NCBI GenBank assembly: GCA_946221065.1
Contig: CAMIIO010000018.1
Span: forward strand, 1 to 27,392
Origin: an uncultured Rothia sp.
Lineage (GTDB): Bacteria; Actinomycetota; Actinomycetes; Actinomycetales; Micrococcaceae
Direction: 5' to 3'
DNA: 27,392 nucleotides
Shown here: positions 1 through 6,432 of the stretch, one piece after another
Layout: the number at the start of each line of letters is the position of its first letter
Position numbering within the stretch: the first letter of the stretch is position 1
Translations under genes and position numbers: made by a program
The notes under the pieces: model-generated
What the model was told of the DNA's origin: nothing
Databases searched by the model: none
Seen by the model: only the letters and a program-made list of their open reading frames with translations

Positions 1-302
1 AAGTATATTTTAGATATAAAATCTATCTATTATACGATTAAATCTAGTATATCCAGTAAATTTTATAAAATTCCTAACAGATTTTTGCTCACTATACTAC
101 AGGGTGTTCTATTTGGGCGGAAAGAGCCTCAAATTTCTGCTCGAAGACGATTACTTCTAGCAACCTATAGCATAATTTGCGGTACAGTCTGAGTTCAATT
201 CTAATAATCTAATGGATGCCTAGATAGATAACTCCTTAAAGCTAAAATTTTTATTTTCTAGCTTAAGTACTTTTATCAATCTTTACAAGATAAGATTTAA
301 AT
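1..302. other. AT-rich intergenic DNA
   Basis: I see no ORF with coding character here. The stretch is strongly AT-rich. An imperfect AT-only inverted repeat around 238-264 (AAGCTAAAAT opposite ATTTTCTAGCTT) lies just downstream of the small peptide gene at 303-386. It could weakly end that transcript, but it lacks a GC-rich stem and a clear T-run. Confidence 0.4.
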
Positions 303-386
303 TTACAGAACGCCGAATGCGCCGAGAAGACCTACAATGGTCTTGCCCAAACCAGCGAAGCCGTCGATGATAGCTGCGATGTTCAT
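303..386 (-). CDS. 27-aa hydrophobic leaderless peptide (PSM-like, bacteriocin-like or toxin-like)
   Basis: This is a 28-codon minus-strand frame, ATG at 384-386 and TAA at 303-305. It is preceded by a good ribosome-binding site: AAGGAG lies about five bases upstream of the ATG, at roughly 391-396 on the plus strand. The peptide begins MNIAAIIDGFAG and ends with LLGAFGVL. It has no Cys or Pro and only one Lys and one Asp, so it should form one hydrophobic helix with glycines every few residues. There is no signal peptide or double-Gly leader. Its codons are GC-ending (ATC, GGC, GAC, AAG, CTC) while the flanking DNA is very AT-rich, which argues for a real, well-expressed gene. The size and composition recall phenol-soluble modulins, leaderless bacteriocins or type I toxin peptides. 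I cannot tell which, and no immunity gene or antitoxin is visible. Confidence 0.6.
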   Translation of the reverse strand: MNIAAIIDGFAGLGKTIVGLLGAFGVL

Positions 387-1059
387 TTCACTCCTTCCAA
401 GTTTTCTAGAGGGTGAGCAGTGTTGTTGGTGAAGCTGACCGGACAATCTTTGGTTATCTAGAATCCCGCTGATTGCAAACTTTTAATTTAGCTTCTTTTT
501 AGCCGATAAATCTATTTTCTTAAAAGCCTAGGAAATTTCAAGAAAATAAACCAAAGTTTCTACATCTGGAATTCTACGGGTCATCACTCTGGAAATAAAG
601 ATTAGAAAATCCCCCACTTATGGGGTCAAGCAGGGTTTGAAAGAACCTTCCGAAGTTTACTTATACCTATCTAAAACACTAGATGACATAGGCAGATTAT
701 TGCACAGGAGCACGATAGGTTTACCCCTAAACAGCCTACGGTTTATAGATGGGTGTGGTGAAGGGCTCACTAAGCTTAAGGTGCAGAATCACTTTGGTAG
801 ATGAGACGTGCGAGAGACATCTCCGTTGTATAGAGCCGACGTTTTTACTAATTGCTAGGGGTATCTACTCTCTGTCCTATGTCGCCTTCGATGTTTTGGG
901 TTGGTAGAAATCCAACTTGATATTCCAACGGAAACACCCCAAAAGTTATCCTTGAATCATGATCTTGCTGGAGCAGGGAACATCGTTATCCGTAGCCTAG
1001 TAAACCCTCTATGCTCGCCTGAAAACTTGTTTTATCTAGTAGGTGTAAGTTTTTAGACT
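387..1059. other. gene-poor intergenic region
   Basis: I see no convincing coding frame on either strand. The part next to 386 is the 5' region of the small peptide gene on the minus strand. An actinobacterial-style promoter may be present there (TTGGTT, then TAGGCT 18 bases on, reading minus, within about 530-560), but I could not confirm it. A short hairpin CCCC...GGGG occurs near 610-622. The remainder looks like decayed sequence leading into an IS remnant. Confidence 0.3.
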
Positions 1060-1380
1060 AGAACGAATGTCCCCGTCAACTACCAACAACCCAGGGGTGA
1101 GTGCTTCGTCCAACAGTTTGATAGCTGACTCTAGAATCTTCAAGAGCACTTTTCACTGGGCTGTAAACCAATGTGACTTTCCAAGCTTTGGCGGGAGTAG
1201 ATATGCGTGGTTTTCCATGAGGGTTATCCCGCATGAGTAGGGCTTGTAGGGTGAGCGATGGTGTTGAAGTGTGTGTTGAATAGTCTGGTTATTGAACAAC
1301 GGTCTCTCCGGTATCACTGTTGGAAATATTTGTATCCTCAGTTTTGCCGTTGGTGAGTTACCCTCTTGTGAATAAGCCTC
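1060..1380 (-). mobile_element. truncated IS5-family (DDE_Tnp_4 type) insertion sequence remnant
   Basis: The terminal sequence CTTGTGAATAAGCCT at 1365-1379 matches the outer end of the better-preserved IS at 1675-2556. A nearby motif, AACGGTCTCTCCGG, matches AACGGTCTTTCCGG at the corresponding place in that element. Read on the minus strand, one frame of about 1066-1150 gives LLDEALTPGLLVVDGDI, which aligns with the GSLIIDGTLI first-Asp region of the second IS. The rest of the transposase (second Asp, Glu) is missing and several frames are needed, so this is a dead fragment. The left boundary is approximate. Confidence 0.55.
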
Positions 1381-1673
1381 ATGGCCTCTTTTGATGTCGC
1401 ATACTTATCTGACTGAGACGATTTGTACCTGCTGGTAAGAAGAGTTGACCGAGCACGTTGCATCGTCTGATATAGGTCTGCAAGCCGGGTTGAGATTTGA
1501 GAGCGATAACAGCCTGGTTTTCTGTGGATTTTCCGGTAACGGTAGAGTCTTCTGCGGCGTGGTAAGAGATATGTTGGATTTGGTATTGCTGGTTTTTATC
1601 TGTCCTGCGGATTGCTTCCTGTGATTCACCTTTAGGGAACAGTCTCAGTGAGATAGGCATTTAAATAGAGAAA
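1381..1673. other. 293-bp spacer between two IS ends
   Basis: This DNA lies exactly between the outward end of the first IS remnant (1380) and the left inverted repeat of the second (1675). Two overlapping minus-strand frames, 1379-1660 and 1405-1629, cover it. I recognise neither product, and open frames on the same DNA in two phases suggest chance. It may be the remnant of a third element or of host sequence trapped between insertions. Confidence 0.3.
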
Positions 1674-1674
1674 G

Positions 1675-2556
1675 AGGCTTATTCATAAGTCCTTCCAGCA
1701 GCATAAAACACAACCCCCGCACCGCCGAAAACACCCGCCCATACAAGCCCGGCGGCCGCCGGAAACCCGTATGCACAACACGCCAGGTCTTCACCTGAGC
1801 AATCACCCGCTCTACCACCGCCCGGCGCGAATTAATAAACTCGTTCACAGCCTTCACATCTGAGGTTGTACTGCGGGTTTTGTAACGCCTGCTTGGGGTA
1901 GGCAGTCCCCATCCGATGTAACCCCTTATCGGTCAAGGTCGATGAATCCAGCAACTGATCTAAACCATGGTGCTTTTGAAGGTATAGGCATCATGTTTAG
2001 CTTCTGGTAGAGGTTCGGTGATCGCCAGCAGTTTTTCAGCCAGAGTACAAATCACCTGATGGTTGAAACCAGCACGCTTATACTTACCGGAAAAGTGTGT
2101 TTTACCTTGTGAGCACCAGTTCCAAGTGGGTATGAGTGTCCCGTCAATTATCAGTGAACCTGGGTTTTAAGGCTTTCACCCAAGGGCCGGGCCAGCGGTG
2201 AAAGAATTTTCTCTAAGGCCTGTTCAAGGCTGTTGATGGTGCGAGAGGTAGTCGGCTGGGAGGTGTTGAAGAGTTGTGCAAGGAGGTCTTTGGTGAGGTT
2301 GTGGCGGTGGTAGAGCAGAGAGTCACTTTGAGATCTTGGGATAGGAGCAGTGCGGGTGGTCTGCCGCCTGGTTTTCCCCAGGTGAGTTGGTGGGTGAGGG
2401 TTTTTAGTGGTGAGGCCTGTTGTGCGCTGGTGTAGCAACGGTCTTTCCGGTGGGTTTTGAGGTTATTTGTAGAGATTTAACACTCAAGATTGCCTTCTGG
2501 TGGGGTGGTTGTCTAGTTGGTGGGTGTGGGGTGTGTTCCTACTTTTGAATAAGCCT
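1675..2556 (-). mobile_element. degenerate IS5-family insertion sequence, about 882 bp
   Basis: The ends are 15-bp inverted repeats: AGGCTTATTCATAAG at 1675-1689 and CTTTTGAATAAGCCT at 2542-2556, matching at 14 of 15 positions. The length of 882 bp suits small IS5-group elements. The interior encodes one minus-strand transposase in pieces: an N-terminal HTH segment (about 2151-2438), a DDE segment and a C-terminal segment. No clear target duplication is visible (AAAG on the left, GAAA on the right). Confidence 0.75.
1680..2438 (-). pseudogene. broken IS5-type DDE transposase
   Basis: Three minus-strand fragments rebuild one transposase of the DDE_Tnp_4 type. The first (ending near 2151) includes a helix-turn-helix segment, LLAQLFNTSQPTTSRTINSL. 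The second (about 1960-2150) carries the first Asp in LIIDGTLIPTWN and the second in EAKHDAYTF, and is closed by TAG after KSTMV. The third (1645-1857) has the signature INSRRAVVERVIAQVK with the catalytic Glu, then an FRRPPGLYGRVF-type C-terminus. At least one in-frame stop and frameshifts separate the pieces, so no full enzyme can be made. The decay argues for an old insertion. Confidence 0.75.
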
Positions 2557-2602
2557 GAAAATCTAGCTACTTCTATGGATATAAGAAAGTAGCTAGATTT
2601 TC
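2557..2602. repeat. perfect 16-bp inverted repeat abutting the IS end
   Basis: GAAAATCTAGCTACTT at 2557-2572 is followed by its exact reverse complement at 2587-2602, with a 14-base loop. The left arm begins at the first base after the IS terminal repeat. The stem is AT-rich and no clean T-run follows on either side, so it is not a typical intrinsic terminator. It may be an old gene-end hairpin into which the IS inserted. Confidence 0.6.
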
Positions 2603-2610
2603 TAATAGAT

Positions 2611-2696
2611 AGTTTTGGTATAAATTTAGGGATGATGGGATGAGGAATAAAAGCCGAGGTGAAATAGCTTTTATTTCTATAATAGATACCAAAACT
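2611..2696. repeat. nested inverted repeats (11 bp enclosing 9 bp)
   Basis: AGTTTTGGTAT (2611-2621) pairs perfectly with ATACCAAAACT (2686-2696). Inside it, AATAAAAGC (2646-2654) pairs perfectly with GCTTTTATT (2667-2675) around a 12-base loop. Together with 2557-2602 this gives three perfect stems in 140 bp of noncoding DNA. It could be a structured RNA or the ends of a small defunct palindromic element. Confidence 0.5.
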
Positions 2697-2715
2697 TCTT
2701 TATTCTGTTAGGCCA

Positions 2716-2763
2716 CAGGGGGTACTATCCGGGGAAACCAAGAACAAGGATGGACGCCCCCTG
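2716..2763. other. GC-rich hairpin candidate
   Basis: CAGGGGG (2716-2722) and CCCCCTG (2757-2763) are perfect inverted arms. Inside them ATCC (2727-2730) can pair with GGAT (2748-2751). This GC-rich fold sits in otherwise AT-rich DNA, just upstream of a TTGACA hexamer (2773-2778) for which I see no good -10 partner. Confidence 0.35.
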
Positions 2764-3300
2764 CGGGTATAGTTGACATGAGGCAACCATTTTATTGCTC
2801 ATGCAAAATTGTATTACTTCTTGGGTTCAGCATTTTTGATAAGGGAGAAGTGGTAAAATTATCACTCTTTCCTAATATGGTAGAGCTGGGTGTTTTGTTC
2901 TTCTGGTAAATACTCTATCTGAAAATAAGAAGAAATCATACAAAAAAACTTAATAGTACGCATTGTGAGGGCGGTTTGGGGTGCATTTCCGCAAGTCAAG
3001 GGACGTTTTTGTAACATTTCTATAACAAAGTTATAACATTTTGATAACGAGTAAAGCAAAGCTAGTTTCAATCGAACTTCAGATTGCTTCTCTCGTCCTA
3101 GCCTATCTGAAAATTTGTTTATAGTAGGGATTGAAGGTCTCTAATTTACACTTATCTTAATTTATCGAGAAACGCTCTATCATCCCTGAATGGGTAGCTT
3201 TTTAGAAGATGCCTTGATGTGAGGTTTATGTAAATAAATCAACATACCAGCTGGGTGAGGGTCTTGTTGGCAGGGGTGTAATAAGGCGACATTCTTGCTA
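2764..3300. other. intergenic region without recognisable gene
   Basis: I see no convincing gene. A 69-codon minus-strand frame at 2862-3071 lacks a ribosome-binding site and recognisable features. The notable content is the 11-bp-periodic TAAC array at 3011-3048, described separately. Confidence 0.35.
3011..3048 (+). promoter_or_regulatory. four direct TAAC motifs at exact 11-bp spacing
   Basis: GTAAC at 3011, then ATAAC at 3022, 3033 and 3044, each start exactly 11 bases after the previous one. The first three continue as TAACA. Direct repeats of about one helical turn are typical of OmpR/PhoB-family response regulators, and TTAACA-like repeats are known for Bacillus PhoP. No gene starts close by on either strand, so the target is unknown or lost. 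Confidence 0.45.
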
Positions 3301-4155
3301 CTAAACGAATTCCAAGTCCTTAGCTAATCTGGCTATATGAATAGTCAGGTATGTAAGTTCATCCTCAGACAGTGCTAACTCAAATTGCATTTCTAGCAAA
3401 AAATACACCGACTGTGCGCACCGGAAAGCCTGGGGGTAGGAGGTCTTTACTGCCTCCAATAAGGCTGGTGGAGCGTTCTCTGTGGCTAGGGGTGGCGTGC
3501 CCTTGCGTGCGCGAACAAAAAGGTAGCGCAAGTGGGTAATAAATCGGGCGGCGCTCATGGAGCTCTGATCAATCTGCTGACCATATACGCTCTCAATCAG
3601 TGCAAAGATCTGCGAGAAAATCTCCGTCATCCGGTAGGTCTGGGACATATCCCGAACCTCAAATTGTGAGTTCACCAGGTGTAGCGCTAGGGGAATGGCT
3701 TCCTCCGCCGGTAACTCGACGCCGGTGCGATCCCTGACCCGCGCCAATACGGTTCGCCCAAACTCCACCTCATTAGGGTAAAGCTGCGTTACTTCGAGGG
3801 TGAGGGGATATTCCATGCTGACTCCCTCACGCGCCCTGATGAGCGCGTAGTTAAGGTGATCTGCCAGCGGCAACGCGAAAGAGTGGGAAATGGAAAATCG
3901 TTCGCCGGAGCGGATGTCATTTTCGAGTTCGATGGCGAGGGAAAGAATCTCGGAAGGAATTTGAGAGAGGGACCAGGTGAGGCGTTCTTCGGGCTCGTCT
4001 CCTTCTGGAACAAAGGTTTGTTCTACCTTAGTGGGATCAATGAGGTCTCCTCGGCGTTTGCCAAATGCCAGCCCGCGCCCAATTACCACGGTTTCCACGC
4101 CGGTAAAGCTGGTTGCCAGAGCCACATTATTGTTATAAATGCGGTTGATTCGCAC
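3301..4155 (-). CDS. BglG/LicT-family transcriptional antiterminator
   Basis: The 284-aa protein has the layout of PTS-controlled RNA-binding antiterminators, which bind a ribonucleic antiterminator hairpin and stop early termination of sugar-PTS operons. Residues 1-55 are the CAT RNA-binding domain (MRINRIYNNNVALA, then VVIGRGLAFGKRRGD). PRD1 covers about 65-165 and PRD2 about 175-284. The four regulatory histidines fall at H100, H159, H208 and H273, almost exactly as in Bacillus LicT, so phosphorylation control by HPr and a sugar EII is expected. The start is GTG at 4153-4155 with AAGGAG six bases upstream. No PTS permease or beta-glucosidase gene is nearby, and no antiterminator/terminator pair was recognised in the flanks. 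It therefore appears to be an orphan acting on distant genes, or the survivor of an operon lost on its IS-damaged downstream side. Confidence 0.88.
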   Translation of the reverse strand: MRINRIYNNNVALATSFTGVETVVIGRGLAFGKRRGDLIDPTKVEQTFVPEGDEPEERLTWSLSQIPSEILSLAIELENDIRSGERFSISHSFALPLADHLNYALIRAREGVSMEYPLTLEVTQLYPNEVEFGRTVLARVRDRTGVELPAEEAIPLALHLVNSQFEVRDMSQTYRMTEIFSQIFALIESVYGQQIDQSSMSAARFITHLRYLFVRARKGTPPLATENAPPALLEAVKTSYPQAFRCAQSVYFLLEMQFELALSEDELTYLTIHIARLAKDLEFV

Positions 4156-4408
4156 GGTGGCTCCTTTCTGCGTGAAGAACGGCTAAATTTTGTGGTCGGA
4201 TGAGTGAGGTAACGGCGCGTGGGGCGGAACGTGGTTCAAGAAGTTTCGCTTGGATGAGCACAATAAGTAAGAACTCACATTTTACGGTATCTCTTATTTG
4301 CTGGCGGTGACGTAAGAATCATCAGAGTGTTTGTACGCTTTGTGGAGGCCGTGAATTTTATGACGAGCTGTGAAGAATGACGAGTAGCCACGGAATATTG
4401 CTTCCTAT
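4156..4408. other. divergent intergenic region between the antiterminator gene and brnQ
   Basis: The region holds the 5' region of the minus-strand antiterminator gene, including its ribosome-binding site at about 4162-4167. I see no small ORF and could not identify a RAT-like hairpin. The brnQ control elements lie to its right. Confidence 0.35.
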
Positions 4409-4427
4409 TGTTTCAAAATATGAAACA
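4409..4427. promoter_or_regulatory. palindromic operator candidate upstream of brnQ
   Basis: TGTTTCA (4409-4415) and TGAAACA (4421-4427) are perfect inverted half-sites around AAATA. About 25 bases downstream there is a possible weak promoter, TTTACG (4452-4457) and TATTTT (4476-4481) with an 18-base spacer. A further TTTTGAAACGAG half-site lies at about 4493-4504, next to the start codon. This geometry suits a dimeric repressor or activator of brnQ. Confidence 0.45.
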
Positions 4428-4510
4428 GAGCAATGGGGTGTTGTGTGGTCGTTTACGATAGGTAGCTATCACCTCTATTTTGTTTATTCAACTTTTGAAA
4501 CGAGAATCTC

Positions 4511-5863
4511 ATGAGCACAGCGGCGTCTGCCGGTAAGCAGCAGGGTTTTTGGGGAATTGTTATTGTTACAGCCCTCATGCTCTTCTCCATGTTCTTTGGT
4601 GCGGGTAACCTTATTTTCCCTCCCATGCTTGGCGCTGAATCCGGGGATCACTTTGTCCCCTCTCTTTTTGGCTTCCTAGTTACGGGCGTCGCCCTTCCTC
4701 TGCTGGCAATTTTTGCACTGGTGATGAGTGGTTCAGACCTACACGCTATTGCAAGCAAGGGCGGTAAAGTTTTTGCCGCATTCTTCCCCGTGCTGGTGTA
4801 CCTGGCTATTGGTGCGTTCTACGCCGTACCGCGTACCGCCACGGTGAGCTACTCCATGTTCATTCCGCCCGTGTTTGGTTTTGATAGCTCCACTGCTCTC
4901 ATTATCTACTCCGCTGTGTTTTTCATCGTGAGCTTTCTCATTTGTATTCGCCCCACCGGCATTGTGGATGCGCTCGGTAAATTCCTTACCCCTGCCTTGG
5001 TGGCGCTGCTAGTGCTGCTGGTGATTGTCTCTTTCTTTAAACTGCATGGCACTCCTGGTCCCGCTACAGAAGAGTACGCGGCAAGCCCGCTTGCTACCGG
5101 CTTCTTGCAGGGCTACTTCACCATGGACTCTCTGGCCGGTTTGGCATTCGGTATTATTCTGATTTCCTCGCTAAAGCACAAGGGATTGACCCCCGAGAAC
5201 GGCCTGATGAAGGGTATTATTAGCTCCGCACTGGTAGCGGGCGGGCTGCTGGCTCTTATCTATGTGGGTCTGGGCTGGATCGGTCACTCGATTGAAGGCG
5301 GCCAGGAATTTACCGACGGCGCTGCTCTGCTAGCTTCTGCCGCGCAGCAAACCTTGGGTGGCCCCGGTCAGTTCGTGCTCGGCCTGATTGTGCTACTTGC
5401 GTGCCTGACGACGTCGGTGGGCTTGCTGAGTTCCACCTCCGAATTCTTTGAGGTTCGCTTCCCGGCGCTTTCTTACAGCCGCTGGCTCATTATTTTCACC
5501 GTGGTGGCGTTCTTGGTGTCCATCTTGGGCTTGAGCACGGTGCTGGCTATTGCCGGCCCCATCCTGGGCTTCCTGTACCCCGCCGCTATCACCCTGATTA
5601 TGCTGACCATTGCGGAGCCTCTGCTCTCCAAGCCGATTGCTAAGGTGCTGAACTTTACCTTCAAGTTCGCCCTGTGGGTTGCTGTGGTATGGGCTGCGCT
5701 GATGACCCTTAACTCAGTGGGCTGGGGTAGCTCAGCGATCGAGCCGTTGATTAGCTGGTCGCCCGGTTCTGCAAGTGATCTAGGTTGGGTTTTGCCTACG
5801 GTGGTTGCCGGAGTTATCGGGTACGTGCTTGACGCCGTCCGCGGCTCTGCCGTTACCGAGTAG
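4511..5863 (+). CDS. brnQ: branched-chain amino acid carrier BrnQ (LIVCS family)
   Basis: The 450-aa integral membrane protein imports Leu, Ile and Val with Na+ or H+. The family signature FSMFFGAGNLIFPP sits at residues 25-38, right after a short polar N-terminus. About twelve hydrophobic helices follow, including the conserved FLVTGVALPLLAI and FFEVRFP segments. The length equals the family norm. The ATG at 4511 is preceded by only a weak GAGAA-type ribosome site. The gene is monocistronic: an operator-like palindrome and possible promoter stand upstream, and a 23-bp-stem hairpin follows the stop by about 15 bases. Codon use is GC-rich and like that of the neighbouring housekeeping genes. 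Confidence 0.93.
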   Translation: MSTAASAGKQQGFWGIVIVTALMLFSMFFGAGNLIFPPMLGAESGDHFVPSLFGFLVTGVALPLLAIFALVMSGSDLHAIASKGGKVFAAFFPVLVYLAIGAFYAVPRTATVSYSMFIPPVFGFDSSTALIIYSAVFFIVSFLICIRPTGIVDALGKFLTPALVALLVLLVIVSFFKLHGTPGPATEEYAASPLATGFLQGYFTMDSLAGLAFGIILISSLKHKGLTPENGLMKGIISSALVAGGLLALIYVGLGWIGHSIEGGQEFTDGAALLASAAQQTLGGPGQFVLGLIVLLACLTTSVGLLSSTSEFFEVRFPALSYSRWLIIFTVVAFLVSILGLSTVLAIAGPILGFLYPAAITLIMLTIAEPLLSKPIAKVLNFTFKFALWVAVVWAALMTLNSVGWGSSAIEPLISWSPGSASDLGWVLPTVVAGVIGYVLDAVRGSAVTE

Positions 5864-5877
5864 ACTCTGGGATCTTA

Positions 5878-5925
5878 CTTAAACGCCGAATGCTTCCGTT
5901 ACAACGGAAGCATTCGGCGTTTAAG
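5878..5925. terminator. long perfect hairpin after brnQ
   Basis: A perfect inverted repeat has 23-bp arms at 5878-5900 and 5903-5925, with a two-base centre. The arm core is AACGCCGAATGCTTCCGTT. It lies 15 bases after the brnQ stop. The right arm ends in GTTTAAG rather than a long T-run. It most likely ends brnQ transcription and may also work on the opposite strand. Confidence 0.75.
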
Positions 5926-5944
5926 CAAGAACTTGTATGAGGGC

Positions 5945-5991
5945 AAAAAAGAGGCTCACGTCGGGGGGAACCACAACCACCGACGGGAGCC
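5945..5991 (-). terminator. intrinsic terminator, minus strand
   Basis: Stem arms lie at 5953-5964 and 5980-5991, ten pairs with one two-base internal mismatch and a 15-base loop. They are followed on the minus strand by CTTTTTT-type sequence (AAAAAA at 5945-5950 on plus). This is the clearest classical terminator near brnQ. It points to a minus-strand transcript although no minus-strand protein gene is present. Confidence 0.7.
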
Positions 5992-6067
5992 CGTCTAAGC
6001 GAACCGTGAGTAGTCTCAAACGGTTCAGTCTCGCACACACCCTTTGCAGGGTGTAATAGTTGACAAC
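5945..6067 (-). ncRNA. candidate small RNA with three hairpins and intrinsic terminator
   Basis: Read on the minus strand, a promoter-like TTGCAC...TATAGT is followed by about 120 nt that fold as three consecutive stems. The first is ACACCCT/AGGGTGT with a TTGC/GCAA loop (6037-6043 with 6048-6054). The second is GAACCGT/ACGGTTC (6001-6007 with 6020-6026). The third is a terminator stem, GGCTC-cc-GTCGG with CCGAC-gt-GAGCC (5953-5964 with 5980-5991), followed by TC and six Ts (5945-5950). No ORF of plausible coding character lies inside. The terminator loop contains a run of six C, slightly recalling actinobacterial 6C RNA, but the overall layout does not match. I do not recognise the family. 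Transcription start and length are inferred. Confidence 0.5.
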
Positions 6068-6073
6068 GAAATA

Positions 6074-6103
6074 ACTATAGCTCTGCAGAGCTTGCGTGTG
6101 CAA
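6074..6103 (-). promoter_or_regulatory. promoter candidate for the small RNA
   Basis: On the minus strand TTGCAC (6098-6103) and TATAGT (6074-6079) are separated by 18 bases and would start RNA at about 6067. The same DNA contains a palindrome AGCTCTGCAGAGCT (6079-6092). It also contains a plus-strand stem CTTGC-GTGT-GCAAG followed by six Ts (6091-6110), which could act as a plus-strand terminator. Confidence 0.45.
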
Positions 6104-6110
6104 GTTTTTT
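6091..6110 (+). terminator. short plus-strand intrinsic terminator
   Basis: CTTGC (6091-6095), loop GTGT, GCAAG (6100-6104) and TTTTTT (6105-6110) form a compact terminator on the plus strand. No plus-strand gene lies between the brnQ terminator and this site. It would stop either read-through from brnQ or a plus-strand RNA over the same locus. Confidence 0.5.
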
Positions 6111-6432
6111 AGGGAATTAAATATCAAGATACCCAACGGTAACCTTATCTTGTGTCCCTCGTTGCCTTTGGTTAAAAATTTGAATGTTTAGCCTAGTCAG
6201 CAAGCTCTACGTATTTTCATCTTGTAAAGACGAAATACCTAGGAAATATACGGTGGAGAAAGCCACCACCCCGCCTGGGCCGCACCCAAAACCTCTTCAC
6301 CGCCGAACCTTCTCAACCCCACCCACACAAGCTATGCCCAAGCTATGTTTTTACCGCAGACCCTCCCAAAGCTGAGCTCACCGCCGCGCCGTCGTCGCCG
6401 AAAACACCCCCCACCCCCTTAGGCTTAACAGC
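6111..6432. other. intergenic DNA with one inverted repeat
   Basis: No gene is recognisable. CAAGATA (6125-6131) and TATCTTG (6146-6152) form a perfect 7-bp inverted repeat, 20-45 bases upstream of the small-RNA promoter (minus strand), and could be an operator. A plus-strand frame at 6184-6375 has no ribosome site and a biased Pro/Thr composition, so I do not call it. The C-rich part from 6260 on looks like decayed coding DNA before the two-component fossil. Confidence 0.35.

Noticed and set aside
1379..1660. Minus-strand 93-codon frame overlapping a 74-codon frame at 1405-1629
   Set aside because: Both phases are open on the same strand, no ribosome site or known motif is seen, and the DNA lies between IS fragments.
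2862..3071. Minus-strand 69-codon frame with a start at 3071
   Set aside because: It has no ribosome-binding site, low-information composition, and the TAAC repeat array lies inside it; coding is unlikely.
3856..4203. Plus-strand 115-codon frame opposite the antiterminator gene
   Set aside because: It is a shadow of the well-supported BglG-family gene and has no recognisable domain.
4156..4408. Possible RAT antiterminator hairpin before the BglG-family gene
   Set aside because: No match to the conserved RAT internal-loop sequence and no overlapping terminator were seen.
5945..6110. tracrRNA or CRISPR-associated RNA at the three-hairpin locus
   Set aside because: There is no CRISPR array and no cas gene anywhere in the window, and no anti-repeat partner.
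6184..6375. Plus-strand 63-codon frame
   Set aside because: Pro/Thr-rich, no ribosome site, no similarity that I recognise; probably chance in C-rich DNA.
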